From: Myxococcus eversor
GTDB taxonomy: Bacteria; Myxococcota; Myxococcia; Myxococcales; Myxococcaceae
Assembly (NCBI RefSeq): GCF_010894455.1
Contig: NZ_JAAIXY010000013.1
Span: 1-64,000, forward strand
Length of the DNA stretch: 64,000 bases
Direction of reading: 5' to 3'
Shown: in pieces, positions 18,414 to 30,276 of the stretch
Layout: each line of letters begins with the position of its first letter
Position numbering within the stretch: the first letter of the stretch is position 1
The notes under the pieces: generated by a model
Databases searched by the model: none
Seen by the model: the letters and a program-made list of their open reading frames with translations, nothing else
What the model was told of the DNA's origin: nothing
Translations under genes and position numbers: made by a program

Positions 18414-18899
18414 ATGTCGGAGAAGAACCTCAAGCAGACGGTGGAGGAACGGGCCATTTCGGTGCTCGAACCCCTCGTTGCGGGCGAGGGCCTGGAGCTC
18501 GTGGACCTGGAGTTCGTCCGGGAGCGCGAGGGCTGGGTGTTGCGGCTCTTCATCGACAAGCCAGGGGGACGGGTGGGACTGGACGAGTGCAGTCAGGTGT
18601 CCCGCGCGGTGGACCCGGTGCTGGACGTGGAGGATTTCATCCCCCACGAGTACAGCCTGGAGGTCTCCAGCCCCGGGGTGGACCGGCCGTTGAGGAAGCC
18701 GGACCACTTCGAGCGAGTCCAAGGTCAGAAGGTGAAGGTGAAGACGTTCGGGCCGGTGGGCGAGCCGCCGCGCAAGAGCTTCACTGGCACGCTGACCGGG
18801 GTGGCGGGCGACGGTATCTCGGTGGAGGTGGAAGGCGCCGGAACCTTTCACATCCTCTTCAAGGATATCGCCAAGGCGAACCTGGAGTTCGAGTTCTAG
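18414..18899 (+). CDS. rimP: Ribosome maturation factor RimP
   Basis: 161 residues, starting at ATG 18414 with GGAG at 18395-18398. RimP helps assemble the 30S subunit. Family features are LELVDLEFVREREGWVLRLFID, DECSQVSRAVDPVLD and the YSLEVSSPGVDRPL motif. An upstream in-frame extension is rejected because it would run through the leader hairpin. It is the first gene of the rimP-nusA-ylxR-infB block. Confidence 0.95.
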   Translation: MSEKNLKQTVEERAISVLEPLVAGEGLELVDLEFVREREGWVLRLFIDKPGGRVGLDECSQVSRAVDPVLDVEDFIPHEYSLEVSSPGVDRPLRKPDHFERVQGQKVKVKTFGPVGEPPRKSFTGTLTGVAGDGISVEVEGAGTFHILFKDIAKANLEFEF

Positions 18900-18959
18900 A
18901 CGTCGACATACAGGGCACCCTGCCGCGCGGGGGGCCCGTGGCCCATTCAGGAGAAGACC

Positions 18960-20660
18960 ATGCCTACGCAGCAAGCCAACCCGAACGTCAATCTCAACCT
19001 CGTCCTGGACCAGGTCGCCAAGGACAAGGGCATCGACCGGGCTGTGCTGATTGCCACCCTCGAGGACGCGATGAAGACCGCGGCCAAGAAGCACTTTGGC
19101 CAGGACCGCAACCTCGAGGCGAAGTACGACGCGGACAAGGGCGTGGTGGAGCTGTTCCAGGCCATCGTCGTGGTCGACGAAATCACCGACCCGGTTCAGG
19201 CGGTCAATCAGATCATCCTCGCGGAGGCCCACAAGAAGGGCATGGAAGTGGAGCCCGGTGACGAGCTCGTCTTCCAGATCTTCTACCGGGACGAGGACGC
19301 CAACGAGGCCAAGGCCCAGGACGACCAGTACGGCGACATCCTCCGGCTGAAGACCTTCCGCCGCGGCTTCGGCCGCATCGCCGCGCAGACGGCCAAGCAG
19401 GTCATCCTGCAGCGCACGCGGGACGCGGAGCGCGAGAACGTCTTCAACGAGTACAAGGACCGCAAGAACGAGATCGTCACCGGCATCGCCCGCCGGTTCG
19501 AGCGCGGCAACATCATCGTGGACCTGGGCCGCGCGGAGGCCGTGCTGCCGGTGCGCGAGCAGGTTCCCCGTGAGACCTACCGTCCGGGCGACCGCGTCCA
19601 GGCCTACGTGCTGGACGTGCTGCGCGAGTCCAAGGGCCCGCAGATCGTCCTCAGCCGCGCCTCGGTCAACCTGCTCACCAAGCTGTTCGAGATGGAGGTG
19701 CCCGAAATCGCCGAGGGCATCGTCGTCATCGAGGCCGCCGCGCGCGAGCCGGGTGGCCGCGCGAAGATCGCCGTCTCCAGCCGGGACTCGGACGTGGACC
19801 CGGTGGGCGCGTGCGTGGGCATGAAGGGCAGCCGCGTGCAGGCGGTGGTGCAGGAGCTGCGCGGAGAGAAGATCGACATCGTCCCGTACGACGAGGACCC
19901 GGCCCGCTTCGTGTGCTCGGCGCTGGCGCCCGCGGAGGTCAGCCGCGTCATCATCGACGAGTCGAACCACGCCATGGAGCTCATCGTCCCGGACGACCAG
20001 CTCAGCCTGGCCATCGGCCGGCGCGGCCAGAACGTGCGCCTGGCGGCCCAGCTGACGGGCTGGAAGCTGGACATCAACAGCGAGAGCCGCGTGCGCGAGA
20101 TGCGCGAGTTCGCCGGCCGTTCGCTGGGCTCGCTGACGGGCGTCAACGAGATGCTGGTGGAGACGCTCTACGCCCACGGCTTCCGGCAGGCCCGGGACGT
20201 GGCCGAGGCCAACGCGGAGATGCTGGCGCAGATCCCCGGCGTGGACCCCGCCCGGGTCCCCACCATGCAGGAGGAAGCCCGGAAGCGCATGGATTATGAT
20301 CAGGCGGAGCTGTCCCGCATGGATTATGAAAGGGAGCAGGCCCGCCTGGCCGAGGCGCGCCGCCACCCCGACGAACTGTCCCAGGCCGAGCGCATGGCCC
20401 GTGTGCGCGGCGTTGGCGAGAAGACCATCGAACAGCTCATGGCGTCCGGCTACCGCACGGTGGAGGACATCGCCAACGAGAAGGACCTGGCGAAGCTGGG
20501 CGATGTTCCGGGCGTGGGCATCAAGAAGGCGCGCCAGCTCAAGAGCGCGGCGGAGAACTACCTCGTGGAGGAGGCCAAGCTGCGCACGGAACTCAACGCC
20601 GAGCGCGGGATTACGACGGCGACCCTGGACGGTGGCGCGGAAGCCACCAAGTCGCCGTAA
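18960..20660 (+). CDS. nusA: Transcription termination/antitermination factor NusA
   Basis: 566 residues. Order of domains: N-terminal RNA-polymerase-binding domain (about 1-130), S1 (about 135-205), two KH domains (about 225-380, with [13 protein letters not shown] and [21 protein letters not shown]), then C-terminal acidic repeat and helix-hairpin-helix motifs ([29 protein letters not shown]). NusA modulates pausing, intrinsic termination and antitermination. It is 60 bases after rimP. A terminator-like hairpin in the shared leader offers a plausible route for autoregulation. Confidence 0.97.
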   Translation: MPTQQANPNVNLNLVLDQVAKDKGIDRAVLIATLEDAMKTAAKKHFGQDRNLEAKYDADKGVVELFQAIVVVDEITDPVQAVNQIILAEAHKKGMEVEPGDELVFQIFYRDEDANEAKAQDDQYGDILRLKTFRRGFGRIAAQTAKQVILQRTRDAERENVFNEYKDRKNEIVTGIARRFERGNIIVDLGRAEAVLPVREQVPRETYRPGDRVQAYVLDVLRESKGPQIVLSRASVNLLTKLFEMEVPEIAEGIVVIEAAAREPGGRAKIAVSSRDSDVDPVGACVGMKGSRVQAVVQELRGEKIDIVPYDEDPARFVCSALAPAEVSRVIIDESNHAMELIVPDDQLSLAIGRRGQNVRLAAQLTGWKLDINSESRVREMREFAGRSLGSLTGVNEMLVETLYAHGFRQARDVAEANAEMLAQIPGVDPARVPTMQEEARKRMDYDQAELSRMDYEREQARLAEARRHPDELSQAERMARVRGVGEKTIEQLMASGYRTVEDIANEKDLAKLGDVPGVGIKKARQLKSAAENYLVEEAKLRTELNAERGITTATLDGGAEATKSP

Positions 20661-20687
20661 GCTGGTAGGAAGAAGAGGAGAGGGGAC

Positions 20688-20969
20688 GTGGGGCGCCCAG
20701 AAGGTCGCTCGGTACCAGCGGAGCAGAGCGCGCGGTCAGTCCCGGTCCGGATGTGCGTCGGATGCGGGTCCAAGCGACCGCAGGCGGAGCTCACCCGGTT
20801 CGTGATAGGGCCTGGGGGTGCCATCGTGGTGGACAGGGAGCGGCTGCTGCCCGGAAGGGGCGCCTACCTGTGCGGTGTCGGTTGTATGACGGCAGCGTTG
20901 AAGCGGAAGGCGTTTGGTCGGGCTTTTCGCGGGAAGGCGGGGTTGGTAGACCCGTCACAGCTCGGGTAG
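20688..20969 (+). CDS. ylxR: YlxR (DUF448) RNA-binding protein
   Basis: 93 residues from a GTG with an upstream AGGAGAGG site. The YlxR/DUF448 signature is plain: VRMCVGCGSKRPQAELTRFV, GRGAYLCGVGCMTAAL, then basic residues KRKAFGRAF. It is a small, positively charged, probably RNA-binding protein nearly always found between nusA and infB. Family work in Bacillus links it to regulation of many genes, but the mechanism in myxobacteria is not known. Confidence 0.93.
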   Translation: MGRPEGRSVPAEQSARSVPVRMCVGCGSKRPQAELTRFVIGPGGAIVVDRERLLPGRGAYLCGVGCMTAALKRKAFGRAFRGKAGLVDPSQLG

Positions 20970-21106
20970 GCATAGGAGCCTGCGCCATGAGGGCGGAGGG
21001 GTGTTGGGGGGGAGTGGGTGTTAAGGACCACTCGCACACATTTTCGGGTTTGAGCTAGGGTGCTGCGCCCCGGAGTCGCCGGGTGCGGCAGGCCAACAAG
21101 GGCAAT

Positions 21107-24100
21107 ATGTCGAAGAAGCGCGTCCACGAAATCGCCAAGGAGCTCAAGGGCCACGGCATTGAGCTCGACAACAAGGAGGTCGTAACGGAGCTGTCCGCGC
21201 TCGGTTACGACGTCAAGAGCCATTCGTCTTCCCTCGATGACGACCAGGCGACCGCCGCCGTCCAGAAGATTTTGGACAAGCGCAAGCCGAAGCAGGCAGC
21301 GCCTCCCGTGACGGCGAAGGGGTTCGTGGTGCGCCGCAAGGTGGGCCCGCCCGCGGGCTCCGCCGAAGCGGGCATGGAGTCGCAGTCCCACGACTCCAAT
21401 GACCACTACGATTCCGGACCTGTCGAGTCCGCTCATCACCCCGCCCTGGAGGCTTCCCCGCCTCCCGAGGAGGCGCCCCGCGCCGTGGAGCCCCCGCCCG
21501 TCTCTGTCGAGACGGCTCCGGCCCCCACCGTGGAGGAGTCTCCCGCCGTCAGCGCCGCGCCCGCGGCTCCGACGGCTCCCCCGGTGACCGAGCAGCAGCC
21601 CGCTCAGGTCGCCACGCCTCCGGTTGCCACGGAGGCTCCCAAGGCCCCGGTCGAGGCGCCTCGCGCCCCCGCCGCTCCCCCTGCTGCCGTCGCGCAGCAA
21701 CGTTCCCCTTCTCAGGAGAGTACCCACTTGCCCCAACCCCCTCCGCGCTCGCCGGTTCCGCCGACTGTCCGGACGTCTTCCCCGCCGTCTTCGTCCGCGA
21801 CCGTCGTGTCTCGGGGCCCCGCGCCGGGCTATGGGCAGCGGAGCGGTCCCCCGGGCGGTGGTCGTCCGGGTGGCCCGGGTGGTCCTGGCGGACGTCCCGG
21901 TGGTCCGGGCGGTCCGGGTGGGCGTCCCGGTGGTCCGGGCGGTCCGGGTGGGCGTCCCGGTGGTCCGGGCGGTCCGGGTGGGCGTCCCGGTGGTCCGGGC
22001 GGTCGTCCCAGCTATCCGACGTACCAGAGCCAGAGCGCGCGTCCCGGCCAGGGGCCGGTGCGTCCCAGCTCCGCTCCTGGAGCGCAGGGCGTGGCCGGTG
22101 GTGCTCCCGCGCCGCAGGGTCCCACCATCATGGTGGGCGGCGTTCCTCACGCCCAGGTGTCTCCGACGGGTGGTCAGGCGCGTCCCACGGCCACGCAGGC
22201 CGTCGTCATCTCGCGCCCGCTCATCCAGGTGCGCCGCGTCACCCCCACGGCCGGCCAGGCGAAGCAGTACCCCATGGCGCCGGGTCGCGCGGGCATCCCC
22301 GAGCGCCGTGAGTACAAGGTGGTTCCGGACCATCTGGGCCGGGGCCGCGAGCTGGTGGACGTCTCCAAGAACAAGGAGCGGGGCCAGCGCAAGCGCACCA
22401 GTGGCGATACGACCAGCGTGTCCAAGCAGGAACTGACGGACATGGTCTGGGGCCGCGTCACCATCCCCATCCGTGGCAAGAAGAAGAAGCCCACGAAGAA
22501 GGGCGCCAAGACGCAGATCACCCAGATGGCCGAGGAGAAGAAGGTCATCAAGCTGCAGGAGGGCATCTCGGTGTCCGACCTGGGCCAGCGCATGGGTATC
22601 CGCAGCGCGGAGCTCATCAAGAAGCTGATGGCGCAGGGGAAGATGGCCACGGCCAACCAGCTGGTGGACGCCGACACGGCGGAGACCATCGCCGCCGACT
22701 ACGGCTGGAAGATCGAGCGCGTGGGCTTCGAGGTGGAGGACTACCTGCCCGAGGTGGAGGCCCGTCCCGAGGACGAGCGTCCTCGTCCGCCGGTCGTCAC
22801 CATCATGGGCCACGTCGACCACGGCAAGACGAGCTTGCTGGACGCCATCCGCAGCGCCAATGTGGCGTCGGGCGAGGCGGGCGGCATCACCCAGCACATC
22901 GGCGCGTACAGCATCACCACCGCGCGGGGTGACGTCACCTTCCTGGATACACCGGGCCACGAGGCCTTCACGTCCATGCGCGCCCGCGGCGCCAACGTGA
23001 CGGACATCGTGGTGCTGGTGGTGGCCGCCGACGACGGCGTGATGCCGCAGACGGTGGAGGCCATCAAGCACGCGAAGGCGGCGGAAGTCCCCATCGTCGT
23101 CGCCATCAACAAGATGGACGTGCCCGGCGCCAACCCGGACCGCGTGAAGAAGGACCTGGCCGCCCACGAGCTCGTCCCGGAAGAGTGGGGCGGCGACACC
23201 ATCATGGTTCCCGTCTCGGCCAAGACGAAGCAGAACCTGGACCTGCTGCTGGAGAACCTGGCGCTGCAGGCCGAGGTCCTCGAGCTCACGTCCAACCCGA
23301 ACCGCCCGTCGGTCGGCGCCATCATCGAGGCCAAGCTGGACCGCGGCCGTGGCCCGGTCGCCACGGTGCTGGTGCAGGAAGGCACGCTCAAGCTGGGCGA
23401 CGCCGTCGTCACCGGCTCGCACTACGGCCGGGTCCGCGCGATGAACAACAGCCGCGGCGAGATGGTGAAGGAAGTCAAGCCGGGCTACTGCGCGGAGGTC
23501 ATCGGCCTGTCCGGTGTCCCCAGCGCGGGTGACGCCATCAACGTGGTGGCGGACGAGAAGGCGGCCAAGCAGATCGCCGAGCACCGCAACATGAAGGAGC
23601 GGCAGACCGAGCTCGGCAAGGTCAGCCGTGAGTCCCTGGAGCAGCTGTTCGCCAAGACGAAGGCGGGCGGCGGTCCCAAGGAACTGCGCGTCGTCATCAA
23701 GGCGGACGTGCAGGGCTCGGCCGAGGCCGTCAAGCAGGCCGTCCAGAAGCTCTCCACCCACAAGGTCAAGGTGGAGGTCGTCCACTCCGGTGTGGGCGCC
23801 ATCACCGAGGGCGACGTGATGCGGGCGGCCGCCTCCAAGGGCGTGGTGCTCGGCTTCAACGTCCACCCGGAGTCGGGTGCGGAGGCCGCGGCCAAGGCTC
23901 AGGAAGTCAACCTGCAGAGCTACACCATCATCTACGAGCTCATCGACGGGGTGCGCTTGGAGATGGAGGGCCTGCTGGAGCCCATCCGCACGGAGAAGAA
24001 GCTGGGCCGCGCGGAGGTCCGCAGCACCTTCAACGTTCCTCGCCTGGGCACCATCGCCGGCGCGGCGGTGTTGGACGGTGTGATGAAGCGAGGCGCCATC

Positions 24101-24292
24101 GTTCGCCTCATCCGCGAGAACAAGCAGCTGTTCGCCGGGAAGATGGCGTCGCTGCGGCGCTTCAAGGACGACGTCAAGGAGGTCGCTCAGGGCTTCGAGT
24201 GCGGTATCGGCATCGAGAACTTCAACGACCTCAAGGCCGGCGACATCATCGAGGCCTACGAGATCGAAGAGACCCGGCAGAGCCTCACCTAG
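21107..24292 (+). CDS. infB: Translation initiation factor IF-2
   Basis: 1061 residues from ATG 21107 (AAGG upstream); the family start [20 protein letters not shown] is matched. The N-terminal third is unusually long and disordered: Pro/Ala-rich, then a Gly/Pro/Arg repeat region. The IF-2 N domain (about 480-540) precedes the GTPase domain: G1 GHVDHGKT (568-575), G3 DTPGHEAF, G4 NKMD. Domains II-IV bind fMet-tRNA and the 50S. In other bacteria alternative internal starts give shorter IF-2 forms; in-frame ATG or GTG codons here could do the same but cannot be proven. It sits in the nusA-infB block. Confidence 0.97.
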   Translation: MSKKRVHEIAKELKGHGIELDNKEVVTELSALGYDVKSHSSSLDDDQATAAVQKILDKRKPKQAAPPVTAKGFVVRRKVGPPAGSAEAGMESQSHDSNDHYDSGPVESAHHPALEASPPPEEAPRAVEPPPVSVETAPAPTVEESPAVSAAPAAPTAPPVTEQQPAQVATPPVATEAPKAPVEAPRAPAAPPAAVAQQRSPSQESTHLPQPPPRSPVPPTVRTSSPPSSSATVVSRGPAPGYGQRSGPPGGGRPGGPGGPGGRPGGPGGPGGRPGGPGGPGGRPGGPGGPGGRPGGPGGRPSYPTYQSQSARPGQGPVRPSSAPGAQGVAGGAPAPQGPTIMVGGVPHAQVSPTGGQARPTATQAVVISRPLIQVRRVTPTAGQAKQYPMAPGRAGIPERREYKVVPDHLGRGRELVDVSKNKERGQRKRTSGDTTSVSKQELTDMVWGRVTIPIRGKKKKPTKKGAKTQITQMAEEKKVIKLQEGISVSDLGQRMGIRSAELIKKLMAQGKMATANQLVDADTAETIAADYGWKIERVGFEVEDYLPEVEARPEDERPRPPVVTIMGHVDHGKTSLLDAIRSANVASGEAGGITQHIGAYSITTARGDVTFLDTPGHEAFTSMRARGANVTDIVVLVVAADDGVMPQTVEAIKHAKAAEVPIVVAINKMDVPGANPDRVKKDLAAHELVPEEWGGDTIMVPVSAKTKQNLDLLLENLALQAEVLELTSNPNRPSVGAIIEAKLDRGRGPVATVLVQEGTLKLGDAVVTGSHYGRVRAMNNSRGEMVKEVKPGYCAEVIGLSGVPSAGDAINVVADEKAAKQIAEHRNMKERQTELGKVSRESLEQLFAKTKAGGGPKELRVVIKADVQGSAEAVKQAVQKLSTHKVKVEVVHSGVGAITEGDVMRAAASKGVVLGFNVHPESGAEAAAKAQEVNLQSYTIIYELIDGVRLEMEGLLEPIRTEKKLGRAEVRSTFNVPRLGTIAGAAVLDGVMKRGAIVRLIRENKQLFAGKMASLRRFKDDVKEVAQGFECGIGIENFNDLKAGDIIEAYEIEETRQSLT
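21881..22000 (+). repeat. 30-bp tandem repeat in infB, four copies
   Basis: Three perfect 30-bp units (21911, 21941, 21971) follow one diverged copy (21881). Each codes for a ten-residue Gly/Pro/Arg unit ([10 protein letters not shown]). The region is prone to slippage in replication; unit length keeps the frame. Confidence 0.85.
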
Positions 24293-24315
24293 TCTTCGGC
24301 CGCGTGTCCTCTCGC

Positions 24316-24348
24316 CCCCGGGAAGGCCCCACCTTCCCGGGGAGGTTT
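24316..24348 (+). terminator. Perfect 11-bp hairpin after infB
   Basis: CCCCGGGAAGG (24316-24326) pairs perfectly with CCTTCCCGGGG (24332-24342) around a five-base loop, followed by a short TTT. It lies between infB and the ylxP-like gene, inside what is otherwise one gene block. With only three T residues, partial termination or RNA processing/stability is as likely as full termination. Confidence 0.5.
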
Positions 24349-24400
24349 CGCCCTGGGGGCCTCGCGCAGTCGCCAGGTCCCCCGGGGTCGGGGGATTGGC

Positions 24401-25009
24401 ATGTTCGTAGGTGTCGCACGTCTCACCCTCCAGATTCCGGACAGCGGGTCGCTGAAGTCCAAGCGACAGGTGTTGCGCCGGGTGACGGACCGGGTGAAGG
24501 CTCGCTTCAACGTGGCCGTGGCCGAGGTGGACGACCAGGACCTCTGGCAGAAGGCCTCGCTCGCCCTCTCGGTGGTGGGAAATGACCGCCGCCACGTGGA
24601 CGAGCAACTGGAGAAGGTCATCCACTTCATCGAGGAGATGTACGTCGCCCCGCTGATGTCGCGGGAGACGGAGATCTTCGCCTTTGGAGATCAGCTCTTC
24701 GCCGCCGGCGGTACGGCGGGTGCCGGGGCCGAGCAGTCCGCCCTGGACGACGAGGACGAAGCACCGCTGTCGCCGGAAGCGGCGGCGGCCCAGTCGGAGG
24801 CGGCCATTGCTCGCTTCCTGCGGGGCGAGCGGGCCTCCCTGGCGGAGGCCGAGGGGTTGGGTGAGTGGGAGCGCCGTCATGACGGCGACAACGACGGCGA
24901 CCCCGGTACGGGCCGCCCGTCACCGTCGGGCGGTGGACGGATGACGCTGGACGAGGCGCGGGTTCGAGCCCGCTCCCTGCGCAACCCGCGAGACTGGGAG
25001 AAGAAATGA
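24401..25009 (+). CDS. DUF503 (YlxP-like) protein with acidic C-terminal extension
   Basis: 202 residues. The first ~95 match DUF503/YlxP ([54 protein letters not shown]), a small protein usually encoded between infB and rbfA. YlxP on its own is only about 95 residues; this copy adds a 105-residue acidic, Ala-rich tail with no recognised fold. The stop overlaps the rbfA start (ATGA). A role in ribosome assembly is inferred from context. Confidence 0.85.
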   Translation: MFVGVARLTLQIPDSGSLKSKRQVLRRVTDRVKARFNVAVAEVDDQDLWQKASLALSVVGNDRRHVDEQLEKVIHFIEEMYVAPLMSRETEIFAFGDQLFAAGGTAGAGAEQSALDDEDEAPLSPEAAAAQSEAAIARFLRGERASLAEAEGLGEWERRHDGDNDGDPGTGRPSPSGGGRMTLDEARVRARSLRNPRDWEKK

Positions 25010-25365
25010 CGACGCATTCCCGACCCGAGCGAGTGGGGCAGGAAATCCAGGTGGCCATCGGCGACCTGCTGACCCGGGGCGAGCTGAGAGACCCGCGCAT
25101 CGGCTACATCACGATTACCGGGGTGAAGGTCTCCCCGGACCTCCGCGTGGCCCGTGTCTTCTACTCGATGATTGGCACGGCCGAGGAACGCTCGGACACG
25201 CAGAAGGGGCTGGAGGCGGCCAAGGGCTTCGTGCGCCGCCACGTGACGTCCGCCGTCAACCTGCGCGTCTCGCCGGAGATCTTCTTCTCGTTCGACGAGT
25301 CCGTGGGCGAGGGGGACAAGATCGACCGTCTGCTTCGCGAGGTCCGGAGCAAGGAAGGCTGGTAG
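25006..25365 (+). CDS. rbfA: Ribosome-binding factor A
   Basis: 119 residues, normal length. RbfA binds late 30S precursors and helps 16S 5'-end maturation. The motifs [43 protein letters not shown] and the KH-like core are present. Its ATG overlaps the stop of the YlxP-like gene, so translation is coupled, and truB follows after 32 bases. Confidence 0.95.
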   Translation: MTTHSRPERVGQEIQVAIGDLLTRGELRDPRIGYITITGVKVSPDLRVARVFYSMIGTAEERSDTQKGLEAAKGFVRRHVTSAVNLRVSPEIFFSFDESVGEGDKIDRLLREVRSKEGW

Positions 25366-25397
25366 TTCCAGCCCCGGGCCCACAAGATTGGCGCGAC

Positions 25398-26273
25398 ATG
25401 GACGGCGTCCTCGTCATCGATAAGCCCTCTGGCCCCACGTCCTTCGACGTGGTGCGACAGGTGCGCTCGCTGTTGAGAATCAAGAAGGTGGGTCATACGG
25501 GGACGTTGGACCCCATGGCCACCGGAGTGCTGCCCCTGTGTCTGGGAGAGGCCACCAAGGTGGCCGGCTTCATCACCGAGGGCGACAAGGCCTACGACGC
25601 CACGGTGCGCCTGGGCGCGGAGACGGACACCCAGGACGCACAGGGGCAGGTGACGGCGCGTGGGGAGGTGCCCGCGCTGACGCCCGCACTCCTGGAGGCC
25701 GCGCTGGCGCGCTTCCGAGGAAGCTTCGACCAGGTGCCGCCCATGTATTCGGCGGTGAAGGTGGCTGGGAAGCGACTGTACGAGCTGGCCCGCGCTGGCG
25801 AGGAAGTGGAGCGCGCCGCCCGTCACGTGACGGTGTACGAGCTGGTGCTGCGGGACTTCTCCGCGGACCGCCTCCACCTGTCCGTGCGCTGCTCCAAGGG
25901 GTTCTTCGTTCGCACCCTGGCCTTCGACCTGGGTCGGGTGTTGGGCTGCGGGGCCCACCTGGAGGCGCTGCGGCGCACGGCCAGTGGTCCCTTCGTGCTG
26001 GCTCGGGCGCTGCCGCTCGCGGACGTGCCGGCCCTGTTGAAGGACGGGACGCTGGCCTCGCGGCTGGTGCCCATCGCCGAGGCCCTGGTCGACCTGCCCG
26101 AGGTGCGGGTGGGGGCGGAAGACGCCAAGCGGGTGTCCCACGGCGTGCCGGTGGAGGTGGCTCCCTCCTCGTTGCGTCCGGGCCGGCTGCGCGTGACGGG
26201 CCCGGACGGGGCACTGCTGGCGGTGGCGGAGGGCGTGGGTGGACGGCTGCGCTACCTGCGAGTGCTCGTCTAG
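25398..26273 (+). CDS. truB: tRNA pseudouridine-55 synthase TruB
   Basis: 291 residues. TruB makes the universal pseudouridine 55 in the T loop of tRNAs. The catalytic Asp38 lies in VGHTGTLDPMATGVLPL; KAYDATVRLG and PPMYSAVKVAGKRLYELAR motifs line the active site. The C-terminal PUA-like domain is present (about 210-291). It ends the translation-maturation block before the separately promoted rpsO. Confidence 0.95.
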   Translation: MDGVLVIDKPSGPTSFDVVRQVRSLLRIKKVGHTGTLDPMATGVLPLCLGEATKVAGFITEGDKAYDATVRLGAETDTQDAQGQVTARGEVPALTPALLEAALARFRGSFDQVPPMYSAVKVAGKRLYELARAGEEVERAARHVTVYELVLRDFSADRLHLSVRCSKGFFVRTLAFDLGRVLGCGAHLEALRRTASGPFVLARALPLADVPALLKDGTLASRLVPIAEALVDLPEVRVGAEDAKRVSHGVPVEVAPSSLRPGRLRVTGPDGALLAVAEGVGGRLRYLRVLV

Positions 26274-26345
26274 GCCCGGCTGCCCCCCGGCTGTGCGTCT
26301 TCACACGCTCCACCTCTCGTGAGGCGCACGGGCAGGCGTCCAAGG

Positions 26346-26374
26346 TTGACCCTGGGTAGGGTGAAGCTTATAAG
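26346..26374 (+). promoter_or_regulatory. Strong sigma-70-type promoter of rpsO
   Basis: TTGACC (26346-26351) and TATAAG (26369-26374) are separated by exactly 17 bases, each a 5/6 match to consensus. The predicted start near 26381 gives a leader of about 100 bases before rpsO. This is the clearest housekeeping promoter in the window. Confidence 0.75.
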
Positions 26375-26412
26375 CCCCCCGCTCGTTAGAAGTGGAGCAT
26401 GAGACCCGGTCT

Positions 26413-26466
26413 GTACCCCTCCGCGGACCTGGGCGACTCAAGTGGAATCACTCCGGAGCGGGGTAC
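26413..26466 (+). promoter_or_regulatory. Structured rpsO leader, possible S15 autoregulatory site
   Basis: A 7-bp long-range helix (GTACCCC 26413-26419 with GGGGTAC 26460-26466) encloses further GC-rich self-complementary segments and ends just before the AAGGA ribosome site (26468-26472). In several bacteria S15 binds its own leader to block translation, using varied RNA shapes. The same type of control is inferred here from position and pairing only. Confidence 0.45.
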
Positions 26467-26481
26467 GAAGGACAGAATCAC

Positions 26482-26751
26482 ATGTCGCTGCATCAGGAGC
26501 GCAAGTCGGAGTTGGTGACGAAGTTCAGGACCCACGAGACGGACACCGGGTCCCCTGAAGTGCAGGTGGCGCTGCTGTCCGAGCGCATCAACCAGCTCAC
26601 CGAGCACTTCAAGACGCACAAGAAGGACCACCACTCCCGCCGCGGTCTGCTGAAGCTGGTCGGTCAGCGTCGCCGGCTTCTGGACTACCTGAAGTCGAAG
26701 GACGTCACCCGCTACAAGAAGCTCATCGAGAGCCTCGGCATCCGCAAGTAG
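26482..26751 (+). CDS. rpsO: 30S ribosomal protein S15
   Basis: 89 residues, the exact family length. [30 protein letters not shown] and the [12 protein letters not shown] 16S-binding segment are clear. ATG 26482 has AAGGA ten bases upstream. S15 is a primary 16S binder of the platform. It has its own promoter and a terminator-like hairpin after the stop. Confidence 0.98.
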   Translation: MSLHQERKSELVTKFRTHETDTGSPEVQVALLSERINQLTEHFKTHKKDHHSRRGLLKLVGQRRRLLDYLKSKDVTRYKKLIESLGIRK

Positions 26752-26768
26752 GCATCTCGGTAGGACCC

Positions 26769-26801
26769 GGGGCGCTGGTTCAACCAGCGCCCCGCGCGTT
26801 T
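26769..26801 (+). terminator. Hairpin terminator after rpsO
   Basis: GGGGCGCTGG (26769-26778) pairs perfectly with CCAGCGCCCC (26784-26793), loop TTCAA, followed within six bases by TTT. It sits 17 bases after the rpsO stop. Some read-through into pnp is likely, as in other bacteria with the rpsO-pnp order. Confidence 0.6.
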
Positions 26802-27129
26802 CAGACGCAGGGAATTGGCAGCGCGAAGAGCAGTTGAGAAGCGGTGGGTGGTGGCGGGCAAGGGAGTGGTGCCGACGGAGGTTTTGGTTTCCGTTCGGAC
26901 CGGCTGACACGGTGTCGGCCGGTGCGATCAGGGATCAAAAGTTCCGAGACATCCCTCCGGCGCTCCGCAAGCGCCCTTCCGCAGTACAGGCTGGCGGTTG
27001 CCTGTCATGTGCCTGTTTCGGGCCTTGGCGACCGCTCATACACCCCGAGGGCCCTCCCGGGGTGCCAGGTCCCTTGCGGGCCAGGTGCGTGCGGTGGGGT
27101 CCTCGCCCGAAGAATACCGAGGCAAGGAC
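26802..27129 (+). promoter_or_regulatory. pnp leader region with long inverted repeat
   Basis: No gene is evident in this stretch between the rpsO hairpin and pnp. It holds a 12/12 inverted repeat (26899-26910 with 26912-26923, one G.U pair), which would form a long stem in the RNA. E. coli pnp has a leader stem cut by RNase III and then used by PNPase for autocontrol; a comparable role is inferred. No convincing promoter was found. Confidence 0.45.
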
Positions 27130-29298
<2,169 letters not shown>

Positions 29299-29312
29299 TT
29301 GACGCCTCGCGT

Positions 29313-29387
29313 CCGAGCCTCCTCGTGAGGCTCGGAGTCGTGCCAACGCCCCCTTCCGCCACCGCGCGGGAGGGGGTGTTTTCGTTT
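29313..29387 (+). terminator. Double hairpin terminator after pnp
   Basis: A 9-bp perfect hairpin (29313-29321/29327-29335) is followed by a second 13-bp stem (29345-29357/29368-29380, two G.U pairs) ending in a T-rich tract (GTGTTTTCGTTT). The second is a good intrinsic terminator and closes the nusA-to-pnp block. Confidence 0.8.
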
Positions 29388-29413
29388 GGGACGGCACTGG
29401 CTTAGACCTGGGG

Positions 29414-30268
29414 GTGGGGGCCGTGCGTTGGAGGCACGAGCCCCGCCTTCCGGAGGCCCCGTTGCCGCCCCGTCCGCCGTCCGCCACGCCACAGCCTTCC
29501 ACCGGCTTCATCACCGACGTCTCGCGTCTGCTGGGCTCCTTCCGGTGGGCCTTCATGCCCCTGGGCCTTCTCGCCCTGGTGGCGGTGGGCGTGCACGCGG
29601 CGGCGGACACGCTGGACGACCGGCTGGTGGCGGTGGTGGACCGCGTGGACGCGGCCTTCGATGGCCTGGTGGGGCGCTACGACGTGACGGCGCCCATGGT
29701 GGAGTGGGTGTCGCTGGAGCTGCGCACGCGCATCGCTCGCATCCTGGCGCTGACCTGGGAGCTGGCCGCGGACCTGGTGCTGGCGCTGCCGGCCCTGGGC
29801 TACCGCGAGGCGAAGTCGGCCGCGGTGAAGCCCGCCGAGTCGTGGCGCGCGGCGCTGGAGGGCCCGGCGGAGATGCCCTCATGGCGCGCGCTGTGGCGAC
29901 GCTGTCTGCGCCAGCCCACGCCCATGCGCTGGCTCCGGCCCCTGTCCACCGCCGCGGTGGTGGTGGCCGGCGCGTGCACGGTGGCGAAGCTGATGCAGGG
30001 CACGGTGTACCTGTCGTGGCGTGAGCTGATGGGGGACCAGGTCTCGGACTGGGTCGCCAGGGGCCTGGCGCTGGGGGCACTGGTGGGCGTGCTGGCCACG
30101 CTCGGGTGGCGCGCGGTGCTGCGCAACCTCCAGCACGCGGACGCGGCCTGCGCTCAGGAGCGCGGCAGACGGGCCTTCACCCGGGGCCTCTTGGGATGCG
30201 CGGTGGTGGTGCCCCTGGCACTGGCCGCCGTGCTGGACGCCACTCCACTCCTCTCCTTCCTGCGCTGA
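29414..30268 (+). CDS. Membrane protein of unknown function
   Basis: 284 residues. A Pro-rich N-terminus is followed by hydrophobic segments near 44-62, 182-200, 218-236 and 260-280, with an amphipathic helical region between the first two. No enzyme motif is seen. The start is uncertain: GTG 29414 or GTG 29423 are both possible and neither has a convincing ribosome site. The next gene, an M23 peptidase, starts eight bases after the stop, so the two are probably co-transcribed and a role in envelope biogenesis is a fair guess. Confidence 0.65.
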   Translation: MGAVRWRHEPRLPEAPLPPRPPSATPQPSTGFITDVSRLLGSFRWAFMPLGLLALVAVGVHAAADTLDDRLVAVVDRVDAAFDGLVGRYDVTAPMVEWVSLELRTRIARILALTWELAADLVLALPALGYREAKSAAVKPAESWRAALEGPAEMPSWRALWRRCLRQPTPMRWLRPLSTAAVVVAGACTVAKLMQGTVYLSWRELMGDQVSDWVARGLALGALVGVLATLGWRAVLRNLQHADAACAQERGRRAFTRGLLGCAVVVPLALAAVLDATPLLSFLR

Positions 30269-30276
30269 GGACCGCC

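Noticed and set aside
21881-22000. 30-bp repeats considered as CRISPR
   Set aside because: No spacers between units; they encode the Gly/Pro/Arg region of IF-2.
20864-24880. 1338-residue open frame antisense to infB
   Set aside because: It mirrors infB codon periodicity and has a His/Leu/Arg-biased product without domains; a shadow of a certain gene.
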